Positions 6,721-13,795 of a DNA stretch of 21,203 bases are shown here, in pieces. This DNA is from Bacteroidales bacterium (GTDB lineage Bacteria; Bacteroidota; Bacteroidia; Bacteroidales; Lentimicrobiaceae). The number at the start of each line of letters is the position of its first letter. Position 1 is the stretch's first letter. The notes beneath the pieces were generated by a model that did no database searches, had not been told where the DNA came from, and saw nothing but the letters and a program-made list of their open reading frames with translations. The DNA is taken from assembly GCA_022837485.1 (NCBI GenBank), contig JALHHH010000028.1, forward strand, positions 1 through 21,203. Reading direction: 5' to 3'. The translations under genes and the position numbers were made by a program.

Positions 6721-7233
6721 ATGGGAACACACGCTATTAAAGTATCTTCCGTTGATAATCAGCAATTGCTTGACATGCTCAACGCTGCTCTTGCGGAGGA
6801 GTGGCTTGCCTACTATCAGTACTGGATAGGAGCGCGCCTGCTGGAAGGCCCTATGCGCTCGGAAGTAGAACCTGAACTTCTGGTTCATGCTAACGAAGAA
6901 TTGAATCATGCTGTAATGCTTGCAGACCGTATCATTCAACTGGGTGGAACTCCGGTTATTAATCCGGCCGACTGGACAAAACTGGCTCGTTGTGCTTACG
7001 ATGAACCTTCGGACCCATACATTGAAGTCATTCTCGAACAAAACTTAAGGGGCGAGCGGTGTGCAATACAGCGTTACCAGGAAATTGCGGACTTCACAAG
7101 GGGAAAGGATTACACTACTCACCAGATGGCCGTTTCGATCCTGAACGATGAGATCGAACACGAAAACGACATTGAAGACTGGATGAATGATATAAGGAGA
7201 ATGAAAGAAGAGTTCAGAAAAATCAGAATATAA
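6721..7233 (+). CDS. Ferritin-like di-iron protein (bacterioferritin/Dps-like)
   Basis: A 170-residue four-helix protein. Di-iron ligand candidates appear in order: Glu27 in LAEEWLAYY, Glu60 and His63 in NEELNH, Glu112 in LRGERCAIQRY, and Glu144 and His147 in NDEIEHE, which fits the E...ExxH...E...ExxH ferritin-like pattern. Such proteins oxidise Fe(II) with O2 or peroxide and store or detoxify iron in the cytoplasm. The length is typical of the bacterioferritin-like group of anaerobes. There is no heme-ligand Met that I can assign with confidence. It lies 34 bp after the DUF5320-type gene and 19 bp before the peroxiredoxin, so the two probably form an oxygen-defence pair protecting the Fe-S proteins encoded downstream. 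Which ferritin subfamily it belongs to is uncertain. Confidence 0.85.
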   Translation: MGTHAIKVSSVDNQQLLDMLNAALAEEWLAYYQYWIGARLLEGPMRSEVEPELLVHANEELNHAVMLADRIIQLGGTPVINPADWTKLARCAYDEPSDPYIEVILEQNLRGERCAIQRYQEIADFTRGKDYTTHQMAVSILNDEIEHENDIEDWMNDIRRMKEEFRKIRI

Positions 7234-7252
7234 ACTTAAAAACCAATTAAAA

Positions 7253-7966
7253 ATGGAAAATCAGAATCAGGGAATTACTCCGATGCCACGCATTGGCGAC
7301 AAAGCGCCTTCGTTTAAGGCCGTTACAACACAGGGAGAGATCAACTTCCCCGCCGATTACAGCGGAAGCTGGGTCATCCTTTTCAGCCATCCGGCCGACT
7401 TTACTCCGGTATGCACCTCAGAGTTCATGACATTCGCGCACATGGAGCAACAATTTAACGAAGCCAACTGTAAACTTGTCGGTCTTTCCGTCGACGGACT
7501 TTACAGCCACATTGCATGGCTGAGGACTATCAAGGAAAAGATTGAATACAGGGGCATGAAGGACATTGAGGTAACATTCCCTCTTATTGAGGATATTACC
7601 ATGGAAGTTGCGACGAAATACGGTATGATGATGCCGGGAGAAAGCAATACCAAAGCCGTCCGCGCTGTATTTTTTGTAGATCCTAAGGGAATCATCCGTG
7701 CCATAATTTACTACCCGCTCAGTCTTGGCCGCAATTTCGATGAGCTTTACCGCGCTCTTGTTGCCATGCAGGCTGCCGATGCATTCAGCATTGCAACTCC
7801 TGCCGACTGGCGTCCGGGCGATGAGGTTATTGTACCCACAGCCGGCTCATGCGGTGTTGCCAAGGAACGCATGGAAAACCAGAAAGACATCAAATGCTAC
7901 GACTGGTTCTTCTGCACCAAATCCATCAGCAAAGAAGAGGTAGAGAAAGCCGTACTAAAAAAATAA
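7253..7966 (+). CDS. Peroxiredoxin, Prx6/archaeal-type AhpC-TSA family
   Basis: A 237-residue thiol peroxidase that reduces H2O2 and organic peroxides in the cytoplasm. The peroxidatic site HPADFTPVCTSE has Cys54 and the P-x-x-x-T-x-x-C motif. The rest of the domain (LVGLSVDGLYSHIAWLRTI; RAVFFVDPKGIIRAIIYYPLSLGRN) matches the Prx6 group. The long C-terminal extension ends KCYDWFFCTKSI, whose two cysteines, with that in GSCGVAKE, resemble the resolving cysteines of archaeal-type peroxiredoxins. It follows the ferritin-like gene by 19 bp and is followed after 8 bp by a strong hairpin. Function is well supported; the electron donor is not visible, although a flavin disulfide reductase is encoded in the same cluster. 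Confidence 0.95.
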   Translation: MENQNQGITPMPRIGDKAPSFKAVTTQGEINFPADYSGSWVILFSHPADFTPVCTSEFMTFAHMEQQFNEANCKLVGLSVDGLYSHIAWLRTIKEKIEYRGMKDIEVTFPLIEDITMEVATKYGMMMPGESNTKAVRAVFFVDPKGIIRAIIYYPLSLGRNFDELYRALVAMQAADAFSIATPADWRPGDEVIVPTAGSCGVAKERMENQKDIKCYDWFFCTKSISKEEVEKAVLKK

Positions 7967-7974
7967 CCAAAAAA

Positions 7975-8015
7975 AAGTAACAGTCACGGCAGAATGGTCG
8001 TGACTGTTACTTTTT
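7975..8015 (+). terminator. Strong hairpin with T tract between peroxiredoxin and second NifX gene
   Basis: A perfect 14-bp stem (AAGTAACAGTCACG / CGTGACTGTTACTT) with a 10-base loop is flanked by an A run and followed by TTTTT. It is symmetric enough to work in either direction. The next start codon is only 10-22 bases away and no promoter box fits between, so it probably attenuates rather than ends transcription. Confidence 0.75.
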
Positions 8016-8037
8016 ATCACTCGAAATGCTTACTGAA

Positions 8038-8409
8038 ATGAAAAAAAGAATTGCAATCCCAATGGCCGGCGACGTATTGTCGGAACACTTCGGCCATTGT
8101 CAGTATTTTGTTTTTGTTGATGTGGATAACAATGCCATAACCGGTATGAACCGGATGGACCCGCCGGAGCATCAGCCCGGTACTTTTCCTCGCTGGGTCG
8201 CCGCCAATGGCGCTACCGATGTAATTGCCGGAGGTATGGGTCCAATGGCCGTCGGCCTCTTCAACGAGGCCGGAGTTAATGTATTCGTTGGTGCAACAGC
8301 AGATTTCCCCAAAAATCTGGTTACCCGCTTTCTGGATGGAACACTGAAACTAAATGCAAACTATTGCGATCATCATACGCATGATCGTAATTCCGCCTGT
8401 AAACACTAG
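8038..8409 (+). CDS. NifX/NifB-type iron-molybdenum-cofactor-binding family protein (second of three)
   Basis: A 123-residue family member starting MKKRIAIPMAGDVLSEHFGHCQYFVFVDVD. The cluster-contact region reads S-E-H-F-G-H-C instead of D-x-R-F-G-R, a recognised variant with His and Cys as possible metal ligands. The centre VIAGGMGPMAVGLFNEAGVNVFVGA carries the family's G-G-M-G-P block. The tail is rich in His and Cys (YCDHHTHDRNSACKH), suggesting extra metal binding. An in-frame ATG at 8026 would add four residues; I prefer 8038 because it gives the family start and more room after the hairpin. The GTG of the next ATPase gene follows 6 bases after the stop, so the two are almost certainly co-translated. 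It is a likely small-protein partner or client of the ATPases. Confidence 0.85.
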   Translation: MKKRIAIPMAGDVLSEHFGHCQYFVFVDVDNNAITGMNRMDPPEHQPGTFPRWVAANGATDVIAGGMGPMAVGLFNEAGVNVFVGATADFPKNLVTRFLDGTLKLNANYCDHHTHDRNSACKH

Positions 8410-8415
8410 AAAGTT

Positions 8416-9279
8416 GTGAAAATTGCCATAGCCAGCGGCAAGGGCGGAACCGGCAAAACCACACTATCCACCAATCTGGCGGCACTGATTGCCGAAAGTG
8501 AAGAAGTAGTTCTGGCCGATCTGGATGTGGAGGAACCAAATTCCGGGCTCTTCTTCAAAGCAGAAACCGTTCATGAAGAGATCAACGTTAAGGCAATACC
8601 TTACTGGGATGAATCAAAATGCACGTTGTGCGGGATCTGTGCCAGGGTCTGCAACTTCCATGCGATAATTCGTTTAGGACCTTCCATTGTTGTTTTTCCG
8701 GAACTCTGTCACAGCTGCTATGCCTGTTCTGAACTTTGTCCGGAAGCCGCATTGCCGATAATACAGAAAAGAACCGGCATATTGTCGGAATTCCAAACCG
8801 GCAATCTTCATTTTATTGAAAGCAGACTTGACATTGGCGAAGAACAAGCGGTTCCGGCAATAGCAAAAACAAAAAAATTCGCTGCGCAAAAATACTCCGG
8901 AGTCCGCATAACCCTGTTCGACTCCCCGCCGGGGACCTCCTGCCCGGTTATGGAGACCGTCAGGGATGCGGACTTTGTACTACTGGTAACGGAACCAACT
9001 CCCTTCGGACTTCATGACCTCAGCCTGGCAGTCGACACTGTCAGGGTTTTCGAAAAAACAATTGGAGTTGTAATAAACCGTTACGGCACCGGCAACGACG
9101 ATGTGGCTGAATACTGCCGGCGCGAACAGATCCCGGTGCTGGCCAGAATACCCGACAGCCGTCGCATTGCCGAACTTTATTCGGCTGGAAAGCTGATTTA
9201 TAAAGAAATTCCGGAGATAAGAAATATTCTGGAAGGTATATTGGATGCTATTACAGAAATTACGGAAGGAGGCGGTTAA
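8416..9279 (+). CDS. ParA/MinD-like P-loop ATPase with inserted two-cluster ferredoxin domain (first of pair)
   Basis: A 287-residue nucleotide-binding protein. The deviant Walker A GKGGTGKTT (8-16) is followed by a D-x-D at 35-37. A ferredoxin insert has two CxxCxxCxxxC motifs, C69/72/75/79 and C98/101/104/108, each able to hold a 4Fe-4S cluster. The switch-like DSPPGTSCPV and VTEPTPFGLHDL motifs complete the MinD/Mrp core. Such twin ATPases accompany NifX-family proteins in anaerobe loci, including the orange-protein complex of Desulfovibrio, and may couple ATP hydrolysis to electron or cluster transfer. The start is GTG at 8416, six bases past the NifX stop. It overlaps the second ATPase gene by one base (TAATG). 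The family call is firm; the exact reaction is unknown. Confidence 0.9.
   Translation: MKIAIASGKGGTGKTTLSTNLAALIAESEEVVLADLDVEEPNSGLFFKAETVHEEINVKAIPYWDESKCTLCGICARVCNFHAIIRLGPSIVVFPELCHSCYACSELCPEAALPIIQKRTGILSEFQTGNLHFIESRLDIGEEQAVPAIAKTKKFAAQKYSGVRITLFDSPPGTSCPVMETVRDADFVLLVTEPTPFGLHDLSLAVDTVRVFEKTIGVVINRYGTGNDDVAEYCRREQIPVLARIPDSRRIAELYSAGKLIYKEIPEIRNILEGILDAITEITEGGG
9266..9272 (+). promoter_or_regulatory. Shine-Dalgarno site of second ATPase gene
   Basis: AAGGAGG lies 6 bases before the overlapping TAATG stop/start, inside the end of the first ATPase gene. It supports translational coupling of the pair. Confidence 0.6.
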
Positions 9280-10154
9280 TGAAAGAAATTGTTGTAATAT
9301 CCGGCAAAGGGGGCACAGGAAAAACTTCTGTAACAGCATCATTCTCCTACCTCGGTGGATCATCGGTAGTTACTGCCGATTGCGATGTGGATGCAGCCGA
9401 TCTGCATCTGCTGTTAAAACCGGATTTTGGATATTCTGAAGACTTTTACAGCGGTGAAATTTCAAGCATAGACCAGCCCGGCTGCATTCGCTGCGGGAAA
9501 TGTGCCGATGTGTGCCGTTTTGATGCCATTACGGTAAAAAACGGAATTTACCGCATCGATCCCTTACGTTGCGAAGGCTGCGGTTACTGTGCCCGGATCT
9601 GTCCTCCGAAAGCTATTATCAATAAGGAACGAAAAGCCGGAAAGTGGCAGATCTCCCACATACGGACCGGTGGCAAAATGGTACATGCCCGTCTGGGAAT
9701 CGGAGCCGACAATTCGGGAAAACTGGTTGCCAAAGTGAAAAATGAAGCCAGAGAACTTGCCCTGGAGGAACGCGCTGAGTATGTAATCGTTGACGGATCT
9801 CCCGGGGTAGGATGCCCGGTTGTTTCATCCTTATCGGGGGCAAGCTTTGTGGTACTGGTTACCGAGCCATCCGTATCGGGGCTACACGATCTGAAACGGG
9901 TTTACGAACTCGTGAAAAAATTCCATATCAAAGCCGGCTGCATCATCAACAAGGCCGACATAAATCCCGGACAACATCAGAAAATTATGGATTTTGTTGC
10001 TGAAGAAGGGATTCCGCATCTTGCGGATTTGCCTTACGATGAACGGTTTACCAAGGCCATAATCGAAGGCAAAACCATCATTGAAATAAGTACCGGAAAT
10101 CTGGAAGACCGGCTGACCAAATGTTGGGAGAAGGTAAGAAGACTAACAAACTAA
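9279..10154 (+). CDS. ParA/MinD-like P-loop ATPase with inserted two-cluster ferredoxin domain (second of pair)
   Basis: A 291-residue paralogue of the preceding ATPase. Walker A is GKGGTGKTS (9-17), with D-x-D at 34-36. Cysteines C69/72/75/79 and C98/101/104/108 fall at exactly the same residue numbers as in its partner although the sequences differ widely, so both keep two 4Fe-4S motifs. The switch-like DGSPGVGCPV and VTEPSVSGLHDLKRV follow. The middle stretch (about 120-150, WQISHIRTGGKMVHARLGIGADNSG) is the conserved segment of this ferredoxin-ATPase family. Tight coupling (one-base overlap) with the first gene suggests a heterodimer. The third NifX-type gene follows 12 bp later. It is a cytoplasmic protein; a role in metal-cluster assembly or electron delivery is inferred from the context, not shown. 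Confidence 0.9.
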   Translation: MKEIVVISGKGGTGKTSVTASFSYLGGSSVVTADCDVDAADLHLLLKPDFGYSEDFYSGEISSIDQPGCIRCGKCADVCRFDAITVKNGIYRIDPLRCEGCGYCARICPPKAIINKERKAGKWQISHIRTGGKMVHARLGIGADNSGKLVAKVKNEARELALEERAEYVIVDGSPGVGCPVVSSLSGASFVVLVTEPSVSGLHDLKRVYELVKKFHIKAGCIINKADINPGQHQKIMDFVAEEGIPHLADLPYDERFTKAIIEGKTIIEISTGNLEDRLTKCWEKVRRLTN

Positions 10155-10166
10155 ACATAACAAAAA

Positions 10167-10505
10167 ATGAAAATCGCATTTACTGCCAGGGGAACAACCT
10201 GGGAATCGACAATTGATCCGAGATTCGGACGTGCCGAATATCTGGTATTGTTTGATGAGGACAGCGGAGAATTGACCAGTATCGACAACAGTGCGGTAAA
10301 AAATGAAGCACATGGTGCAGGAACGGCAACGGCTCAAAAGATTTTTGATTTAAACCCGGATGTGCTTATTACCGGGAATGGTCCGGGCGATCATGCCGCA
10401 ACGGCACTGAAGCACTCAAAGATTAAAATTTTCGTCAATGCTCACGATATTACTTTGAAACAGGCTTACGAGCAGTACCAGAAGGGTTTGCTGAATGAAT
10501 TCTGA
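10167..10505 (+). CDS. NifX/NifB-type iron-molybdenum-cofactor-binding family protein (third of three)
   Basis: A 112-residue family member and the most canonical of the three: MKIAFTARGTTWESTIDPRFGRAEYLVLFD contains D-P-R-F-G-R (17-22), and the centre VLITGNGPGDHAATALK holds the G-x-G-P block. The end is ITLKQAYEQYQKGLL. This is the closest of the three to the orange-protein/NifX type that binds a metal-sulfur cluster. It lacks the His/Cys tail of the second copy. It lies 12 bp after the second ferredoxin-ATPase and so probably shares its transcript. Hairpins of uncertain role follow in the 97-bp spacer before the adenosyltransferase gene. A cluster carrier or scaffold is the most likely role, by family inference. 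Confidence 0.88.
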   Translation: MKIAFTARGTTWESTIDPRFGRAEYLVLFDEDSGELTSIDNSAVKNEAHGAGTATAQKIFDLNPDVLITGNGPGDHAATALKHSKIKIFVNAHDITLKQAYEQYQKGLLNEF

Positions 10506-10506
10506 T

Positions 10507-10560
10507 CCTGACCTAGTGGTATTCGGGTGTCAGGTGATATCGCGAAGCCGATATTTTCCC
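10507..10560 (+). other. Two consecutive hairpins in spacer before adenosyltransferase gene
   Basis: CCTGAC/GTCAGG arms at 10507-10512 and 10529-10534 are followed by GATATCG/CGATATT at 10536-10542 and 10549-10555, the latter ending in TTTT. The second could be a weak terminator closing the NifX/ATPase unit. No cobalamin-riboswitch motif was recognised. Confidence 0.35.
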
Positions 10561-10602
10561 GTTTATTAGACGAGCCGAAGCAGGCTACTATGAAAAAATC
10601 CA

Positions 10603-11031
10603 ATGAAAACGGAGGGATACATATACCTCTATACCGGAAACGGTAAAGGCAAAACCACCGCTGCCCTCGGCCTTGCTCTCAGGGCTGCGGGGGCAGGTCT
10701 GCAGGTTTTCATCGCCCAATTTGTCAAGGGGATGCATTATTCAGAACTGGAAAGCATCCGGAACGTTCCTCAGATTACCATCCGTCAATACGGGCTGGAC
10801 TGCTTTATTGTAAAAGAACCTACAGAAAAGGATATCCTGGCCGCACGGAAAGGGCTGGATGAAATAACGGAAATAATCCGGCATAACCAGGCTGGTTTGG
10901 TAATTCTGGACGAGGTCTGCATTTCGCTGCATTACAAGCTGTTCGGCCTGGAGGAGATTATCGGCCTGCTGAAAAGCAAACCGGAAAGCATGGAGATCGT
11001 TATGACGGGCCGTTACGCCCCCCATGAGTAA
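10603..11031 (+). CDS. ATP:corrinoid adenosyltransferase (CobA/BtuR type), truncated by in-frame TAA
   Basis: The 142-residue product belongs to the P-loop adenosyltransferases that transfer adenosine from ATP to cobalt of cob(I)alamin or corrinoid precursors. It has Walker A GNGKGKTTAALG (12-23), FVKG at about 42-45, VILDEVCISLHYKL (about 104-117) and TGRYAPHE at the end. Translation then meets TAA at 11029-11031, but the same frame continues with the family's normal C-terminus (EYADLITEMKKVKHYYTKG) up to 11121. The TAA falls where relatives usually have Leu, so one base change from a Leu codon explains it. The protein therefore lacks about 30 conserved residues and is probably inactive unless the stop is read through or is a sequence error. 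Family identity is firm. Confidence 0.85.
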   Translation: MKTEGYIYLYTGNGKGKTTAALGLALRAAGAGLQVFIAQFVKGMHYSELESIRNVPQITIRQYGLDCFIVKEPTEKDILAARKGLDEITEIIRHNQAGLVILDEVCISLHYKLFGLEEIIGLLKSKPESMEIVMTGRYAPHE

Positions 11032-11121
11032 TATGAATACGCTGACCTGATTACCGAAATGAAAAAGGTTAAGCACTATTACACCAAAGGAATTGAAGCC
11101 AGAAAAGGCATTGAATTTTAA
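11032..11121 (+). pseudogene. Cut-off C-terminal part of the adenosyltransferase
   Basis: In the frame of the gene before it, this stretch reads YEYADLITEMKKVKHYYTKG and then IEARKGIEF before a second stop at 11119-11121. It matches the conserved C-terminus of CobA/BtuR enzymes with no frame change. Its intactness says the TAA at 11029 is recent, an error, or tolerated. It has no good start of its own. Confidence 0.8.
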
Positions 11122-11132
11122 ATCACTTACGA

Positions 11133-12314
11133 ATGAACACAAAAGACAAAGGATTCAGCACCAAACTCATTCACGCCGGTGCATTCGACGATGAATTCGG
11201 GAGCGCAACCGTTCCAATTTATCAATCATCAACCTTCCGCTTTAAGAGCGCACAACACGGAGCCGACTGTTTTTCAGGGATCAGCGACGGGTACATTTAC
11301 ACCCGTATCAGCAATCCTACCATCAGGGCATTTGAGCGCAACATTGCCGAGCTCGAAAACGGATACGATGGCATTGCCACCAGCTCGGGTATGGGAGCCA
11401 TCAGCAGTGTGTATATGTCGCTGCTTGGAGCGGGGAGTCACATCATCAGCTCCGATGCGGTTTACGGACCGGCCAGGGGAGTGCTGGAGCAGGATTTTTC
11501 ACGGTTCAACGTTGAAGCCAGTTTTGTAAATACTTCCAGCCTGGAAAACATCCGCAAGGCAATACGGCCGAACACAAAGGTGCTTTACATCGAAACCCCG
11601 GCCAATCCCACCATGGATATCACCGATATTGCCGCATGCTCGGAAATTGCTAAAGCCAATAATCTGATATTGGTGGTCGACAATACATTCAGCTCTCCTT
11701 TCCTGCAAAAGCCGCTCGACCTGGGAGCCGATGTAGTACTGCATTCCATCACAAAATTCATTAACGGACATGCCGATATTGTTGGAGGTGTAATTGTAGC
11801 AAAAGATCCGGAAATCTATAAAAAAATCAGACATTCCATGGTGTACATGGGATGCAATATGGATCCCACACAGGCTTTTATGGTATTGCGCGGGGTAAAA
11901 ACGCTGGCCATACGAATCGAGCGGGCTCAGGAGAATGCCATGAAAGTGGCCGGATTCCTGCAGTCGCACCCAAAAGTTGCATGGATTAAATATCCGGGTC
12001 TGAAGTCTCATCCGCAGTATGAACTTGCATGTAAACAGATGAGCGGGTTCGGATCCATGATGAGCTTTGGCCTTAAGGGCGGCTACGATGCAGGGAAAAA
12101 ACTGATGGACAATGTGCATCTTGCCTTGCTTGCCGTATCGCTGGGAGGAGTGGAAACGCTCATTCAGCATCCTGCCTCTATGACGCATGCAGCCGTAAGT
12201 CACGAAAATAAATTAAAAGCCGGTATAACCGACGACCTTGTAAGGTTCTCCGTGGGCATTGAGAGCGTGGAAGACATTATCGGAGATTTAAATCACGGAT
12301 TATCATTAATTTAA
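11133..12314 (+). CDS. Cys/Met-metabolism PLP enzyme, methionine gamma-lyase-like
   Basis: A 393-residue trans-sulfuration family enzyme. Visible features are YTRISNPT (56-63) for PLP phosphate binding, Tyr111 in VYGPARG, YIETPANPTM (152-161), Asp183 in VVDNTFSSP and the PLP lysine Lys208 in HSITKFINGHADIVGG. The C-terminal VSLGGVETLIQHPASMTHA binds substrate carboxylate in relatives. The length is normal for the family. Overall similarity is to the methionine gamma-lyase/cystathionine gamma-lyase branch, which releases methanethiol or H2S plus ammonia and a 2-oxo acid. The Cys that follows Tyr-Gly in classical methionine gamma-lyase is replaced by Pro113, so substrate preference is open. It lies 8 bases before the flavoprotein gene, suggesting a shared sulfur role. 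Confidence 0.88.
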   Translation: MNTKDKGFSTKLIHAGAFDDEFGSATVPIYQSSTFRFKSAQHGADCFSGISDGYIYTRISNPTIRAFERNIAELENGYDGIATSSGMGAISSVYMSLLGAGSHIISSDAVYGPARGVLEQDFSRFNVEASFVNTSSLENIRKAIRPNTKVLYIETPANPTMDITDIAACSEIAKANNLILVVDNTFSSPFLQKPLDLGADVVLHSITKFINGHADIVGGVIVAKDPEIYKKIRHSMVYMGCNMDPTQAFMVLRGVKTLAIRIERAQENAMKVAGFLQSHPKVAWIKYPGLKSHPQYELACKQMSGFGSMMSFGLKGGYDAGKKLMDNVHLALLAVSLGGVETLIQHPASMTHAAVSHENKLKAGITDDLVRFSVGIESVEDIIGDLNHGLSLI

Positions 12315-12322
12315 AAAAGAAT

Positions 12323-13678
12323 ATGAAGACAACGGATGTATTAATCATCGGAGGAAGTGCTGCCGGGATGGTGGCAGCTGTGACGGGAAAAAGTTCCTGG
12401 TCAGACAAATCGTTTACGCTGGTAAAGAAGCAGAAAGACGTTATGGTTCCCTGCGGAATCCCTTACATTTTTGGAACCCTCGACAGCAGTCAGCTCAACA
12501 TTATGCCAGTCGATAACATGATGGCTAAAGCCGGTGTGGATTCCCTGGTGGATGAAGTCATTTCAATCGATAAGGAAGCCAAAACAGCGACACTGAAAGA
12601 TGGTGGATTGATAGGATACGACAAGCTGGTGATTGCTACCGGGTCTAAACCCATCCTTCCCAAATGGCTCAAAGGTTCAGAACTTGGTAATGTTTTTGTC
12701 ATTCCTAAAGACAAAACCTACCTTGACGACATGAAGGAAAAAATCAACGGTCTCAAGAAAATTGTTGTCATCGGTGCCGGATTTATTGGCGTGGAGTTTT
12801 CCGACGAATTAGTAAAATCGGGTCACGATGTAACACTTGTCGAAAAGGAATCCTGTATTCTTTATTCCGCTTTCGACGAGGAGGTAGCTGCACGCATAGG
12901 CGATATACTTAAAGCCCGCGGTGTTAAGATCATTACCGGAAACGGAATCAGTGAAGTAATGGGCAGCGGTAAAGTTGAAAAGGTGAAACTGGAAAACGGA
13001 GATATACTGGAAGCAGATGCCGTTATCCTTTCCATGGGATACCGTCCGAATACGGAACTGGCTAAAAATGCAGGTATCTTTATTGATGAAGGAGGCTTTA
13101 TTGCAGTGGATGAATACATGCGTACACACGACAAAGACATTTTTGCCATCGGTGATTGCGCACAAAAACGTGATTTTGTCACCCGCAAACGGGTTCCTAC
13201 CATGCTGGCTTCCACGGCCTGCGCTGAAGCACGTGTAGCAGGAATGAATCTCTATAACATCCACGTAGTAAAAACCTTTTCCGGAACTATTGGCATCTAT
13301 TCCACTGCCATAGGCGAATACGGATTCGGAACTGCCGGACTTATCGAACGCAGAGCGCTTGAGGAACAGATTGCGGTACTTACCGGCACATTTGAAGGCG
13401 TCGACCGTCATCCGGGAAACCTGCCCGACACCCACAAACAAATTGTTAAACTGGTTGTCGCCAGATACTCCGGAGTAATCATCGGAGGAGAAGTAATTGG
13501 CGGACTGAGTGCCGGCGAGCTCACCAATGTGATCGGCCTGGCCATAGAAAACCGCATGTCGGTAAATTCCCTGCTGATTTCCCAGATTGGAACGCACCCC
13601 TGCCTGACGGCTTCTCCGGCGGCCTACCCGCTGATAAAAGCTGCGGAAGTGGTAGCATCAAAACTCAGGAATATCTAA
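12323..13678 (+). CDS. CoA-disulfide reductase/NADH oxidase-like flavoprotein
   Basis: A 451-residue FAD and NAD(P)H-dependent oxidoreductase. It has an N-terminal FAD-binding GGSAAG (10-15), a single redox Cys44 in VPCGIPY, a second dinucleotide fold at KIVVIGAGFIGVEF with following VTLVEK, and the FAD-contact motif FAIGDCA. The C-terminal dimerisation domain carries SQIGTHPCLTASPAAYP. This is the pattern of the CoA-disulfide reductase/NADH oxidase/persulfide reductase group, in which the one active-site Cys cycles as a mixed disulfide or sulfenic acid. There is no C-terminal rhodanese domain. Candidate substrates are CoA disulfide, polysulfide or persulfide, or O2; the lyase gene 8 bp upstream favours a sulfur substrate by inference. 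It is cytoplasmic. Confidence 0.88.
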   Translation: MKTTDVLIIGGSAAGMVAAVTGKSSWSDKSFTLVKKQKDVMVPCGIPYIFGTLDSSQLNIMPVDNMMAKAGVDSLVDEVISIDKEAKTATLKDGGLIGYDKLVIATGSKPILPKWLKGSELGNVFVIPKDKTYLDDMKEKINGLKKIVVIGAGFIGVEFSDELVKSGHDVTLVEKESCILYSAFDEEVAARIGDILKARGVKIITGNGISEVMGSGKVEKVKLENGDILEADAVILSMGYRPNTELAKNAGIFIDEGGFIAVDEYMRTHDKDIFAIGDCAQKRDFVTRKRVPTMLASTACAEARVAGMNLYNIHVVKTFSGTIGIYSTAIGEYGFGTAGLIERRALEEQIAVLTGTFEGVDRHPGNLPDTHKQIVKLVVARYSGVIIGGEVIGGLSAGELTNVIGLAIENRMSVNSLLISQIGTHPCLTASPAAYPLIKAAEVVASKLRNI

Positions 13679-13683
13679 AATTC

Positions 13684-13766
13684 ACGGATTTATGAGGCTG
13701 CCTCAGTATAAACGGATTCAACGGCAGCAGTCCGTGCAATAACGGATTGTTGCCGGACCACGGAGT
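13684..13766. repeat. Short ACGGATT-type repeats and hairpins before the Mrp gene
   Basis: ACGGATT occurs at 13684-13690, 13712-13718 and 13742-13748, spaced 28 and 30 bases, with a near copy ACGGAGT at 13760. The middle copy can pair with AGTCCGT at 13729-13735. A separate palindrome TGAGG-CTG-CCTCA lies at 13693-13705. Binding sites or structured leader are possible, and chance is not excluded. Confidence 0.35.
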
Positions 13767-13795
13767 TTAAGGCAGTCTCTTTAAAATTTACCCAA

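Noticed and set aside
8416..10154. Plasmid or chromosome partition ParA proteins
   Set aside because: The ParA/MinD-like P-loop is present, but the two 4Fe-4S motifs and NifX neighbours indicate the ferredoxin-ATPase group; no parB gene or parS-like repeats are nearby.
6018..10505. Nitrogen fixation (nif) locus
   Set aside because: The small proteins share the NifX/NifB fold family, but there are no nifHDK, nifEN or radical-SAM NifB genes; the ATPases are MinD/Mrp-like with inserted ferredoxins, not NifH.
10506..10602. Cobalamin riboswitch before the adenosyltransferase
   Set aside because: The spacer is under 100 bases and contains only two simple hairpins; no B12-box-like conserved segment was recognised.
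12809..13597. Minus-strand open frame of 262 codons
   Set aside because: It lies opposite the flavoprotein gene, whose motifs are unmistakable; the antisense product is Phe/Tyr/Ser-rich without recognisable domains.
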